Notes under the pieces: generated by a model
Told to the model about the DNA's origin: nothing
Seen by the model: only the letters and a program-made list of their open reading frames with translations
The model's database searches: none
Translations under genes and position numbers: made by a program
In this document: piece after piece, positions 33,923 to 42,424 of the stretch
Position numbering within the stretch: position 1 is the first letter of the stretch
Layout: every line of letters begins with the position of its first letter
NCBI GenBank assembly: GCA_005888325.1
Contig: VAWU01000013.1
Coordinates: forward strand, 1 to 51,622
Direction: 5' to 3'
Origin: Actinomycetota bacterium
Lineage (GTDB): Bacteria > Actinomycetota > Acidimicrobiia > Acidimicrobiales > AC-14
DNA length: 51,622 bases

Positions 33923-34351
33923 GTGAGGTCGGCGCGCCGCTGGTACGCGCCGTGGCGCGTGGTGCGGGCGGCCGGTGGGCTGGTGTGGCGGCGTCGTGCC
34001 GACGGCGCGCTCGAGGTGCTCCTCGTCCACCGCCCGAAGTACGACGACTGGACGCTGCCGAAGGGCAAGCTCGATCCGGGCGAGAGCCACGAGACCGCGG
34101 CCGCGCGCGAGGTGTTCGAGGAGACCGGGTTGCGGACGCGGCTCGGCCGCGAGCTGCCGGCGACGAGGTACCACGACCGGCACGGGCGACCCAAGCGCGT
34201 GCGCTACTGGGAGATGCAGGTGGACGGCGGTGACTTCGTGCCGAATCACGAGGTCGACGAGGTGCGGTGGGTCGACCTCGACACCGCGGCCCGGACGCTC
34301 AGCTACGAACGCGATCGAGCGCTCCTCGACTCCCTTTCCGTGGCACGCTGA
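33923..34351 (+). CDS. Nudix hydrolase (MutT1 N-half-like)
   Basis: A 142-residue protein with a complete Nudix box at 48-70 (GKLDPGESHETA...REVFEETGL) and the DDWTLPKGK lead-in common in MutT1/Ap4A-type hydrolases. It begins with a GTG 1 nt after the CYTH-CHAD stop; a later GTG at 33959 is possible. The next gene, 4 nt downstream, encodes a His phosphatase. In mycobacteria these two parts are fused as MutT1, encoded beside ppk1. Likely substrates are 8-oxo-dGTP/GTP or diadenosine polyphosphates. Confidence 0.88.
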   Translation: MRSARRWYAPWRVVRAAGGLVWRRRADGALEVLLVHRPKYDDWTLPKGKLDPGESHETAAAREVFEETGLRTRLGRELPATRYHDRHGRPKRVRYWEMQVDGGDFVPNHEVDEVRWVDLDTAARTLSYERDRALLDSLSVAR

Positions 34352-34355
34352 GGGC

Positions 34356-34820
34356 ATGTCGTTGCTCGTGGTTCGCCACGCGCGCGCGGGAAGCCGTCGA
34401 CATTGGAACGGCCCCGACGAGACGCGGCCGCTGTCCGGCCGCGGCCGTCGACAGGCCGGCGCCCTGGTCAAGGTGCTCGTGCCGTTCGGGCCGACACGGA
34501 TCCTGTCCAGTCCCTACGTGCGGTGCATCCAGACGGTCGAGCCGCTGAGCGAGAAGTTGGGTCTCGAGGTCGAGGCGTCGGACGCGTTGGCCGAGCATGA
34601 GCCGGCCGAGCGCGCGCTGGCCCTCGCCCGCAGCGTGACGGGGTCGACGGTCGTCCTCTGCAGCCACGGTGACGAGATCGCGGCCCTGCTCCACTCGTTG
34701 GTGCGCGACGACGGGCTCGCGCTGCCGAAGGACTACGAGTGCGCCAAGGGCTCCACCTGGGTGCTGCACGCGCGCAAGGGCCGCTACTCGAACGCGAGGT
34801 ACCTTCCCGCTCCCCCTTGA
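34356..34820 (+). CDS. SixA-like histidine phosphatase (MutT1 C-half-like)
   Basis: A 154-residue histidine-phosphatase-superfamily protein. The RHARAG motif holds the phospho-accepting H8, LSSPYVRCIQTVEPL carries the second Arg, and LCSHGDEIAAL the second catalytic His. It could be a phosphohistidine phosphatase or the partner of the preceding Nudix enzyme, as in fused MutT1. CACGCT lies 6 nt before the ATG, so a separate leaderless start is possible besides read-through from ppk1. Confidence 0.86.
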   Translation: MSLLVVRHARAGSRRHWNGPDETRPLSGRGRRQAGALVKVLVPFGPTRILSSPYVRCIQTVEPLSEKLGLEVEASDALAEHEPAERALALARSVTGSTVVLCSHGDEIAALLHSLVRDDGLALPKDYECAKGSTWVLHARKGRYSNARYLPAPP

Positions 34821-34863
34821 GGCACCGGGCCGACCCCTTGTTCACCTGCGAGCAACCAGGACG

Positions 34864-34894
34864 TTGCCAGACGGCCAACCACGGCTCGTACCGT
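34864..34894 (+). promoter_or_regulatory. Putative ppx promoter (TTGCCA-19-TACCGT)
   Basis: TTGCCA (34864-34869) and TACCGT (34889-34894) are 19 nt apart; the -10 lies 8 nt before the GTG at 34903, which lacks a Shine-Dalgarno sequence. Confidence 0.45.
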
Positions 34895-34902
34895 CATCCA
34901 CA

Positions 34903-36471
34903 GTGCGCATCGCGGCGATCGATCTCGGTACGAACTCGTTCCATCTGCTCGTCGCCGACGCCAACCCGGACGGCGCGATCGTCCCGATCGTGCGCGAGAA
35001 GGAGATGCTCCGACTCGGCGAGGCGGTGGGACGGGCGGGACGGATCTCCGAGCCGGCGGCCGACGCCCTGCTCGCGGCCATACGACGTCTGTGCGACCTC
35101 GTGTCGGCCGCCGGCGCGACGGAGCTCATCGCGTGTGGCACCAGCGCCATCCGGGAGGCGGAGAACGGCAGCGAGATCGTCGATCGCATCGCCCGGGAGA
35201 CCGGGGTCGTCGTGGACGTCATCAGCGGCCGTGACGAGGCCCGCATGATCTTTCGGGCGATCCGCGCCGACGTGGCGCTGGGCGAGTCGCCCGCGCTCTG
35301 CTTCGACCTGGGCGGGGGCAGCCTCGAGGTGATGGTCGGCGACGCCACCGGCCTCCTGTGGTCGGACAGCGTCAAGCTCGGCGTGACCCGCCTCACGGCC
35401 GAGCTGGTGCGGAGCGACCCGCTCTCGGATGCCGACCGGCAGCGGCTGGTCACGCGGCTCACCCTGGTCCTCGCCCCGCTGGCGGCGGAGGTCGCCGACA
35501 TGCGCCCGGGTCTGGTGGTGTGCACGAGCGGCACCCTGTGCGACCTTGCCCGGCTCGTCGCCGCTCGTCGGGACGGGCCCGGGATCCCACAGGCGGGGCC
35601 CGGCGAGCCCTTGCGCTTCTCGCGCCGCGAGTTCGTGCCGCTGCACACCGAGCTGGTGGCGTCGTCGGCGGCCGAGCGCGCCCGTCTGCCCGGTGTCGAC
35701 GCCCAGCGGGTCGACCTCCTGCCTGCCGGCTCGATGATGCTCGCCACCGCGATGGAGCTCTTCGGCTTCGACGAGGTCGTGGCGTGCGCGTCGGCTCTGC
35801 GCGAGGGCATGGTGCTCGAAGCCATTGCCCGCCACGACTCGAGCGATTGGGCGGACGATCCGCAGGCGGTGCGCCGCGCCTCCGTTCTCGCGCTGTGCCG
35901 GCGCTGCAACTGGGACGAGGGCCACGGGCGGCAGGTGGCGCGTCTGGCGGGCGACCTGTTCGACCGCCTCCTGCCCCTCCACCACCTCGGTCAGGACGAT
36001 CGCGAGCTGCTGGAGCACGCCGCGCTCCTGCACGACATCGGCGAGCAGGTCGCACGCGACGAGCACCACGAGCACAGCGCGTATCTGGTCCGGCACGGGA
36101 AGCTCCGAGGTTTCACCGCGCACGAGGTCGCCGCCCTCGCCTCGATCGCGCGCTTCCACGGGCGCGACGACCCGGAGCCGCGCCGCGAGCGCTTCGAGCG
36201 GCTCGAGGTCGAGTCGCGTCGCCGGGTTCTCACCCTGGCCGCCATCCTCCGCGTGGCCGACGGTCTCGACCGGGGACGCGTCAGCGCGGTCGACAGCGTC
36301 GACGTCGACCTGGTCCGAGGCCGGGCCTGCGTCGAGGTGGCCGGGTCGCGCGACCTCGACCTCGAGCTCTGGGGAGCCCGGCGCAAGCGGCACCTGCTGG
36401 AGCGCCTCCTGGGTTGTCGGATCGACGTGGTGGGCACCGATCGGACCGCTCCGGCCGCAGTTTCAGTCTGA
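34903..36471 (+). CDS. ppx: Ppx/GppA phosphatase with HD domain
   Basis: A 522-residue exopolyphosphatase / pppGpp phosphatase-family protein. The actin-like fold shows DLGTNSFHLLVAD (7-19), TSAIREAENGSE, FDLGGGSLEVM and the SGTLCDLARL loop. The C-terminal part has an HD-type motif, LLHDIGEQ (H377, D378) with HHEHSAY, as in longer Ppx proteins. It would degrade the polyphosphate made by ppk1 and may tune (p)ppGpp. The GTG at 34903 gives the exact family N-terminus (MRIAAIDLGTNS). Confidence 0.92.
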   Translation: MRIAAIDLGTNSFHLLVADANPDGAIVPIVREKEMLRLGEAVGRAGRISEPAADALLAAIRRLCDLVSAAGATELIACGTSAIREAENGSEIVDRIARETGVVVDVISGRDEARMIFRAIRADVALGESPALCFDLGGGSLEVMVGDATGLLWSDSVKLGVTRLTAELVRSDPLSDADRQRLVTRLTLVLAPLAAEVADMRPGLVVCTSGTLCDLARLVAARRDGPGIPQAGPGEPLRFSRREFVPLHTELVASSAAERARLPGVDAQRVDLLPAGSMMLATAMELFGFDEVVACASALREGMVLEAIARHDSSDWADDPQAVRRASVLALCRRCNWDEGHGRQVARLAGDLFDRLLPLHHLGQDDRELLEHAALLHDIGEQVARDEHHEHSAYLVRHGKLRGFTAHEVAALASIARFHGRDDPEPRRERFERLEVESRRRVLTLAAILRVADGLDRGRVSAVDSVDVDLVRGRACVEVAGSRDLDLELWGARRKRHLLERLLGCRIDVVGTDRTAPAAVSV

Positions 36472-36495
36472 GGCGTTTCCCGTCGAAACATAGGC

Positions 36496-38016
36496 GTGCC
36501 CCCGCAACGCCAGGAGATCGCGCGAGAAGCCCGACAAGTGGGCATCAGCGAGCTCTCGACCCCGTCGCTGGAGGCGGTCGAGGCCCGGCGCGGGCAGCTG
36601 TGGACCATCGCGTTCTTCGTGATGGCCGCCCTGGCGGTCGCCATGGTGCTGGTCTCCTTCGACTCGAAGGTCGGGTTCCAGGGCTTTCGCGTGGCCAACC
36701 TTGGTGGATTCCGCATCGGCGTGGTCCTGCTCACCGTCGCCTTTGCCGCGTACGTGTTCGAGAAGGAAGTGCACCTCCGGCGCCTCACGCGGCTGTTGAT
36801 CGAGGAGCGGGTGCTCACGACCGCGCTCTCCAACCGGCTCGACGAGCTGGCGACGCTCTGCGCGGTGGGGAAGGCCGTCAACTCGGTGCTCGACCTCGAG
36901 CGGGTGCTCGACATCATCCTGTCGAGCGCGTGCGAGTTGCTCGACGGCGAGAGCGGCTCGGTGATGTTGCTGGACGGTCCCGACCAGCTCCGGTCGGTTT
37001 GCGTGGTCGGCAACAACGAGCTCGCCGCCGACGCCCGGGTGCGTCTGGGCGAGGGCATCGCCGGCCACGTGGCCCAGTCGCGCGAGCCGGTGCTCATCAA
37101 CGGCCCCGCCGACCGCCGCCGGTTCCTCCGCGCGATCGAGCGGGAGAACCCGGTGCCGAGCGCGGTGAGCGTGCCGTTGACCAACCGCGGCAACCTGCTC
37201 GGCGTCCTCAACGTCAACAGTGGCAGCCGCATGTTCACGGAGTACGACCTGCGCGCGCTCGTGCTGTTCGCCGAGCACGCCGCCATGTCGATCGCCAACG
37301 CCCGCCTCTACCAGGTGGAGCGCACCCATGTGGAGGAGCTCATCGAGGTCGACCGCATGAAGTCGGAGTTCGTCGCGACCGTGAGCCACGAGCTGCGGAC
37401 CCCGCTCACGTCGATCCTCGCGAGCGTGCAGACGCTGCAGCGCCGCGAGCTCGACGCGGCCACGAGCGACGAGCTCCTCGAGATGATCGATCGTCAGGGC
37501 CAGAAGCTCCTGCGGCTCATCGAGGACATCCTCGAGCTGCAGCGCCCCGGCGGCGGCCCGTCCATCGAGCTCCGGCGGCTCGAGCTCGCTCCGCTGGTCG
37601 CTCAGGTCCTCCAGCTCGAGCGCGCGGCGGGCCGGAAGGTGGCCACCCGCGTGCCGGACGACCTGGTCGTCGTGGCCGATCCCGCGGCGGTCGAGCGCAT
37701 CCTCATCAACCTCATCGACAACGGGTTTGTGCACGGCGGCGGGGTGGTCGAGATCGAGGGCGAGCTCATCGAGCGGGGGTCCGGCCCCCTCGTGCGGCTG
37801 AGCGTGCTGGATCGTGGGCCCGGGGTCGATCCCGAGGACGTCGACCGCGTGTTCGACCGTTTCAGCCGCGGCGGTGGCGCGCCCGCCGCGTCCGGCATGG
37901 GGCTCGGTCTCTACCTCGTGCGCACCCTCATCGAGGCTCAGGGTGGTGGCATCTCCGTGGCGCGCCGCGAGGGCGGCGGGGCCGCGTTTCACGTGTTCCT
38001 GCCCATCTGGCAATAA
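36496..38016 (+). CDS. Membrane sensor histidine kinase with GAF domain
   Basis: A 506-residue kinase. Two membrane helices (about 35-55 and 71-90) are followed by a GAF domain (about 115-275; LCAVGKAVNSVLDLERVLD and SVPLTNRGNLLGVLNVNS), a HisKA helix with the phosphorylated H298 in VSHELRTPLTS, and an HATPase domain (IDNGFVHGG, DRGPGVDPED, GMGLGLYLV). There is no extracytoplasmic sensor of size, so the signal is probably sensed by GAF. No response regulator lies beside it, making it an orphan kinase. It starts with a GTG 24 nt after ppx. Confidence 0.92.
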   Translation: MPPQRQEIAREARQVGISELSTPSLEAVEARRGQLWTIAFFVMAALAVAMVLVSFDSKVGFQGFRVANLGGFRIGVVLLTVAFAAYVFEKEVHLRRLTRLLIEERVLTTALSNRLDELATLCAVGKAVNSVLDLERVLDIILSSACELLDGESGSVMLLDGPDQLRSVCVVGNNELAADARVRLGEGIAGHVAQSREPVLINGPADRRRFLRAIERENPVPSAVSVPLTNRGNLLGVLNVNSGSRMFTEYDLRALVLFAEHAAMSIANARLYQVERTHVEELIEVDRMKSEFVATVSHELRTPLTSILASVQTLQRRELDAATSDELLEMIDRQGQKLLRLIEDILELQRPGGGPSIELRRLELAPLVAQVLQLERAAGRKVATRVPDDLVVVADPAAVERILINLIDNGFVHGGGVVEIEGELIERGSGPLVRLSVLDRGPGVDPEDVDRVFDRFSRGGGAPAASGMGLGLYLVRTLIEAQGGGISVARREGGGAAFHVFLPIWQ

Positions 38017-38019
38017 CGT
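38014..38019 (+). promoter_or_regulatory. Putative leaderless -10 of SDR gene (TAACGT)
   Basis: TAACGT includes the kinase stop codon and lies 6 nt before the SDR GTG at 38026. No clear -35 is visible. Confidence 0.45.
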
Positions 38020-38025
38020 CGGCGC

Positions 38026-38718
38026 GTGCGGTTGCTGGTGGTGGGCGCCTCGTCGGGCATCGGTCGGTCCGTGGCGCTGCTGGCGGCCCGCGACGGGATC
38101 GACGTCGTCGCCGCGGCCCGGCGGGCCGAACGGCTGGACGAGCTTCCCGTCCCCACCGTGGTGTGCGACGCGCGCAAAGCGGAGGACTGCGAGACGGTCG
38201 TCGCGTTTGCCGTCGCTCGGTTGGGTGGCCTCGACGCGGTCGTCTACGCCGCGGGTGTGTCGCCGCTCGTGGCCGTCGCGGACGCCGACGCCGACGTGTG
38301 GCGCGACGTGCTCCAGACCAACGTCGTCGGCGCCGCGCTCGTCGTTCGCGCCGCGCTGTCCCATCTGATCGCCGCTTCGGGTCACGCCGTGTTCCTGTCG
38401 TCCGACTCCGTACCGCGGCCGTACCCGGGGCTGGTCGCGTACGCCGCGAGCAAGGCGGCGTTGAACACCCTCGTCGCGGGCTGGCGGGTCGAGTGCCCCG
38501 AGGTGTCGTTCACGAGTGTGGCGGTGGGGCCGACCGTCACCGGCTTCGCCGACGGCTGGTTGCCCGAGCGGGCCGCCGGCTACTTCGCCCGCTGGGAGGC
38601 GGAGGCGTACCTGCGCGCGGGCCAGTCGGTCATGACGCCGGATCAGGTGGCCGCCGAGGTCCTGCACATCGTGCGCTCGCCGGCCGGCCTCGACGACGTC
38701 GTGGTTCGTGCCCGTTGA
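38026..38718 (+). CDS. Short-chain dehydrogenase/reductase
   Basis: A 230-residue classical SDR. The cofactor loop GASSGIG is at 7-13, YAAG (about 83) supports the Rossmann core, the catalytic Ser is in FLSSDS and the Tyr/Lys pair in YAASK. Basic residues after strand 2 (AARRAER) favour NADP(H). The substrate is unknown. It ends 46 nt before an amidohydrolase gene that has its own promoter. Confidence 0.88.
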   Translation: MRLLVVGASSGIGRSVALLAARDGIDVVAAARRAERLDELPVPTVVCDARKAEDCETVVAFAVARLGGLDAVVYAAGVSPLVAVADADADVWRDVLQTNVVGAALVVRAALSHLIAASGHAVFLSSDSVPRPYPGLVAYAASKAALNTLVAGWRVECPEVSFTSVAVGPTVTGFADGWLPERAAGYFARWEAEAYLRAGQSVMTPDQVAAEVLHIVRSPAGLDDVVVRAR

Positions 38719-38729
38719 GGTCGTGCCCG

Positions 38730-38758
38730 TTGACGTTCTCCGACGCCGGCGTCAGGCT
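38730..38758 (+). promoter_or_regulatory. Promoter of first amidohydrolase gene (TTGACG-17-CAGGCT)
   Basis: TTGACG (38730-38735) and CAGGCT (38753-38758) are 17 nt apart, the ideal sigma-70/SigA spacing. The -10 ends 6 nt before the ATG at 38765, so the transcript should be leaderless. Confidence 0.6.
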
Positions 38759-38764
38759 CTGGCC

Positions 38765-39967
38765 ATGACCGCCTTGCGCTTCGTCGATGCCGACGGCCAC
38801 ATCCTCGAGCACCCGTCGGAGATGCAGGAGCACGCGCCTCGGGCCTTCGCCGACCGCATCTGGCACATCGAGACCGACGCCAAGGGCCGCGAGTGGGCCG
38901 TGATGGACGGCCAGCGCATGTCCGCGAACGGGCTGGCGCTCGCCGGCACCGCCGGGATGTCGCACGAGGAGCGCGAGCGCGCCCAGCGACTGGAGCTCAA
39001 GTACACCGAGGTGCGACCGGCGGCGTGGAACGCCAAGGCCCGGCTCGACGACATGACCGAGGACCACATCGAGACGTCGGTGCTCTATCCCACGATCCTG
39101 CTCGGCATCCAGAGCTATCACGACGTCGAGTTCGCCGACGTCCAGTGCCGCGCGTACAACGACTGGCTCTCCGACCACGTGGGGCAGGGCGACGGGCGAC
39201 TGTTCGGCGTCGCGGTCCTGCCCCAGCAGGACATCGCGCGGGCGGCCGCGGAGATCCGGCGGGTGGCCGACATGCCGGGCATCGTCGGCGTGTTCATCCG
39301 GCCCAACCCCACCGAGGACTGGAAGCCGTTCAACCACGAGGTGTACGACCCCATCTGGCAGGCCGCGGCCGACACCGCGATGCCGGTCGGACTCCACCCC
39401 TTCCTGGCCGCGGACCTGCCCGGCGCGTGTCTCGGCCTGCGCATCAACCGGCTGCACACCTCGGCGTTGCCACCCGGGGGTGACGGGGCCGGCACCGGCG
39501 ACGTGAACATCGACAACGTGCTGTTCACCCAGGCCATCGCCAACCCGGTCGACATGATGACCTCGATGACGTTCCTGCTCGCGGGCGGGGTGTGCGAGCG
39601 CTTCCCCGGCTTGAAGCTCGTCTTCCTCGAGGCCAACGGGGGCTGGCTGGTGCCGTGGCTCGAGCGCCTCGACCATCACGCGCAGGTCTTTGCGTGGGAC
39701 GTTCCGGGCCTGAAGCTGCTGCCCTCGGAGTACTTCAAGCGACAGTGCTGGATCAGCTTCGACCCGGACGAGTCCACCCTCGCGTTCACCGCCACCTCAC
39801 CGCTGTGCGGGGCCGAGCGCATCATCTGGGCGTCGGACTATCCCCACCCCGACGCCAAGTTCCCCGGTGTCACCGAGGAGCTGGCCGAGGCGATCGCACC
39901 GCTGAGCGAGGCGCAGCAGCACCGAATCGCCGGGCAGAACGCCGTCGAGCTGTACGGGCTCGGCTGA
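38765..39967 (+). CDS. Amidohydrolase family 2 protein
   Basis: A 400-residue TIM-barrel hydrolase or decarboxylase of the ACMSD-like group. FVDADGHILEHPSEM is the first metal-site segment, GLHPFLA supplies a later His, and WASDYPHPDAKFPG the final Asp and the SDYPH signature. The first His pair is reduced to D-x-D-x-H, as in many actinobacterial members. Substrates in this group are usually ring-derived acids or lactones. It is followed 2 nt later by a second member, suggesting joint action. Confidence 0.87.
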   Translation: MTALRFVDADGHILEHPSEMQEHAPRAFADRIWHIETDAKGREWAVMDGQRMSANGLALAGTAGMSHEERERAQRLELKYTEVRPAAWNAKARLDDMTEDHIETSVLYPTILLGIQSYHDVEFADVQCRAYNDWLSDHVGQGDGRLFGVAVLPQQDIARAAAEIRRVADMPGIVGVFIRPNPTEDWKPFNHEVYDPIWQAAADTAMPVGLHPFLAADLPGACLGLRINRLHTSALPPGGDGAGTGDVNIDNVLFTQAIANPVDMMTSMTFLLAGGVCERFPGLKLVFLEANGGWLVPWLERLDHHAQVFAWDVPGLKLLPSEYFKRQCWISFDPDESTLAFTATSPLCGAERIIWASDYPHPDAKFPGVTEELAEAIAPLSEAQQHRIAGQNAVELYGLG

Positions 39968-39969
39968 CG

Positions 39970-41169
39970 ATGGCCGGGCTGCTCCCCGACCCGTCGCCCC
40001 GCCCCCGGCACCACACGATCATCTCGGTCGACGATCACCTCATCGAGCCGCCCGATCTCTTCGAGGGTCGTATGCCTTCCGGCTACGTCGACGCGGCCCC
40101 GCGCGTTGTCGACGACGACGGGCGCCAGCAGTGGTTGTTCGAGGGCAGCCTTTATCCCAACATCGGGCTCAACGCGGTGGTGGGCCGGCCCACCGACGAC
40201 TGGAGCATGGACGCGGCCCGCTTCGACGAGATGCGCAAGGGCTGCTGGGACATCCACGCGCGCATCGCCGACATGGACCTCGCCGGAATCTGGGCGTCCG
40301 TGTGCTTCCCGTCGCTGCTCGCCGGCTTCGCGGGCACGGTGTTCTCCCGTGCCACCGACCAGGGGCTCGGGCTCGCGTGCGCCCGCGCCTGGAACGATTG
40401 GCACCACGAGGTCTGGGCGGGCACCTACCCCGAGCGCATCATCGCGATCCAGATCCCGTGGTTGAGCGACCCGCTCGTCGCGGCGGACGAGGTCCGTCGC
40501 AACGCGGCGCGTGGGTTCAAGGCGGTGAGCTTCACCGAGAACCCCGCCAACCAGAAGCTCCCCTCGATGCACACGACCCACTGGGACCCGTTCCTGGCTG
40601 CGTGCGAGGAGACGGAGACAGTCGTGTGCCTGCACACGGGTTCGTCCGCGTGGACCGCGGCGAGCTCGCCGAACGCGCCGCTCGAGCTCTACGCCACGCT
40701 GTTCCCCGCCAACGCGCTCGCGAGCGCGGCGGACTGGGTGTGGGCCAAAGTGCCGGTGCGCTTCCCCGGTCTCAAGATCGCGATGTCGGAGGGCGGCATC
40801 GGATGGGTGCCCCTGCTCCTCGACCGGCTCGACTACGTCGTCGACCACTCGGCTCGGGGGGGCAGCTCGGGCTGGAGCGGTGTCGACCTGCGCCCCAGCG
40901 AGGTGCTGCAGCGCAACTTCTGGTTCTGCACCATCGACGACCCGTCGACACTCGCCCTGCGGCACCGCATCGGCGTCGACCACATCATGGTCGAGTGCGA
41001 CTACCCCCACGCCGACTCCACCTGGCCCGACATTCAGCTCCTGCTCGACGACCGTCTCCGCGACCTCCCTGCCGACGAGGCGCGCAAGATCACGTGCGAG
41101 AACGCGGCGCAGCTGTTCCGTCACCCGCTCCCGCGCGACGTCGGCGCCGCAACTGCGTTCTTGTCGTAG
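39970..41169 (+). CDS. Amidohydrolase family 2 protein (second copy)
   Basis: A 399-residue paralogue-like partner of the preceding gene. ISVDDHLIEPPDLF forms the first metal-site segment, VVCLHTGSS the middle His, and VECDYPHADSTWPD the terminal Asp motif. The sequence is clearly divergent from its neighbour, so the pair is not a recent duplication. The ATG lies 2 nt after the upstream stop. The exact reaction is unknown. A two-part hairpin separates it from the convergent thiolase gene. Confidence 0.87.
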   Translation: MAGLLPDPSPRPRHHTIISVDDHLIEPPDLFEGRMPSGYVDAAPRVVDDDGRQQWLFEGSLYPNIGLNAVVGRPTDDWSMDAARFDEMRKGCWDIHARIADMDLAGIWASVCFPSLLAGFAGTVFSRATDQGLGLACARAWNDWHHEVWAGTYPERIIAIQIPWLSDPLVAADEVRRNAARGFKAVSFTENPANQKLPSMHTTHWDPFLAACEETETVVCLHTGSSAWTAASSPNAPLELYATLFPANALASAADWVWAKVPVRFPGLKIAMSEGGIGWVPLLLDRLDYVVDHSARGGSSGWSGVDLRPSEVLQRNFWFCTIDDPSTLALRHRIGVDHIMVECDYPHADSTWPDIQLLLDDRLRDLPADEARKITCENAAQLFRHPLPRDVGAATAFLS

Positions 41170-41201
41170 TCAGCCGTCCTCACGACGGCTACGTACGACA
41201 A
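41161..41201. terminator. Bipartite inverted repeat between convergent genes
   Basis: An inner stem AGCCGTC (41172-41178) / GACGGCT (41184-41190) with a 5-nt loop is extended, after a 3/3 internal loop, by TTGTCGTA (41161-41168) / TACGACAA (41194-41201). It covers the amidohydrolase stop and lies 19 nt beyond the thiolase stop, so it can end transcription from both sides. Confidence 0.6.
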
Positions 41202-41219
41202 GAAGCATCGGTCGTCCCG

Positions 41220-42422
41220 TCAGGCCGAGGGCTCGCTCCCGACCACCGAGACGAAGCTGACGCACTCGCCGGGTGAGCCGCCCAGGTTGTGGGTGAGCGC
41301 GAGCTTCTTGCCCGCCGCGATGCTCTGAATGGTGCGCGCCGCCGGCGTCTCGCCGCGGAGCTGGAGCCAGCACTCGAACAGCATGCGCAGGCCGCTGGCG
41401 CCGATGGGATGGCCGAAGGCCTTCAGCCCGCCGTCGGGGTTGACCGGGAGCTCGCCGTCGAGGTCGAACGTGCCCGCGAGCGCCTCCTTCCAGCCGAAGC
41501 CGCGCTCGGCGAAGCCGAGGTCCTCGTAGATCACGAGCTCGGTGGGCGTGAAGCAGTCGTGCACCTCCGCCATGGCCAGCTCGGCGCGCGGGTCGGTGAC
41601 CCCCGCCTGCCGGTAGGCGTCGTCGGCGGCGGCGACGATCTCGGGGAACGTGGTGTAGTCGTAGGCGGGGTCGACCGCGCCCCGCGCGGGCCCGGCGACG
41701 AACGACAGACCCTTCACGAAGATCGGCTTGTCGGTGTAGCGGTGGGCGTCCTCCGCGCGCACGATCACCGCGGCCGCCGACCCGTCGCTCACGCCCGAGC
41801 AGTCGAAGATGCCGAGCTGCCCCGCCATGATCGGCGAGCAGGCGATGACGTCCTTGGGGACCTCACGACGGAACTGGGCGCGAGGGTTGAGCGCGCCGTT
41901 CTTGTGGTTCTTCCACGCGATGCGCGTGAGCACGTCCTTCATCTCGTCGGGGTCGACGCCGTACTTGTTCGAGTAGGCGGGTGCCAGCAGCGAGAACAGC
42001 GCGGGCGCGGTGAGCTCGGCGCCGGTGCCGTCGGACGGGGGGGAGGCGATGGCGAGGCCGGAGAAGCCGCCGTCCTTCAGCTTCTCCACTCCGATGGCCA
42101 TCGCCACGTCGATGGCGCCGGACGCGACCGCGTAGCAGGCGTTGCGGAACGCCTCCGAGCCGGTGGCGCACATGTTCTCGACCCGCGTGACGGGCTTGTA
42201 GTCGATGCGCAGCGGCCGCGAGAGCGTGAGCCCGGAGATTCCCGAGCCCATGGTGCCGAGCCAGTAGGCGTCGACGTCGTCCTTGACGACGCCCGCCGAG
42301 GTGAACGCAGCGGTGGCTGCGTCGACGAGCAGGTCGTCGGCGCCCTTGTCCCAGTGCTCACCGAAGTTCGTGCACCCCATGCCGACGATGGCGACTCGAT
42401 CGCGGATCCCTCTCGATGCCAT
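41220..42422 (-). CDS. Thiolase (SCP-x/acetyl-CoA acetyltransferase type)
   Basis: A 400-residue thiolase-fold enzyme. The nucleophile is C85 in ENMCATGSEA; the second half has EVHDCFTPTELV and the HPIGASG loop (GGLKAFGHPIGASG), giving an intact His site. It belongs to the SCP-x/archaeal-like group that works with DUF35 proteins. It starts 2 nt after the HMGS-like/DUF35 gene, which supplies such a partner. It could make or cleave a 3-ketoacyl-CoA. The ATG at 42422 gives the usual N-terminus (RVAIVGMGCTNFGEH). Confidence 0.9.
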   Translation of the reverse strand: MASRGIRDRVAIVGMGCTNFGEHWDKGADDLLVDAATAAFTSAGVVKDDVDAYWLGTMGSGISGLTLSRPLRIDYKPVTRVENMCATGSEAFRNACYAVASGAIDVAMAIGVEKLKDGGFSGLAIASPPSDGTGAELTAPALFSLLAPAYSNKYGVDPDEMKDVLTRIAWKNHKNGALNPRAQFRREVPKDVIACSPIMAGQLGIFDCSGVSDGSAAAVIVRAEDAHRYTDKPIFVKGLSFVAGPARGAVDPAYDYTTFPEIVAAADDAYRQAGVTDPRAELAMAEVHDCFTPTELVIYEDLGFAERGFGWKEALAGTFDLDGELPVNPDGGLKAFGHPIGASGLRMLFECWLQLRGETPAARTIQSIAAGKKLALTHNLGGSPGECVSFVSVVGSEPSA

Positions 42423-42424
42423 GG

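Noticed and set aside
36463-38667. A 734-codon minus-strand open frame
   Set aside because: Antisense to the histidine kinase and SDR genes; composition is typical of a complement shadow.
35358-38768. An 1136-codon plus-strand open frame
   Set aside because: Out-of-frame Arg/Gly/Pro-rich shadow of ppx, the histidine kinase and the SDR gene, all of which have clear motifs.
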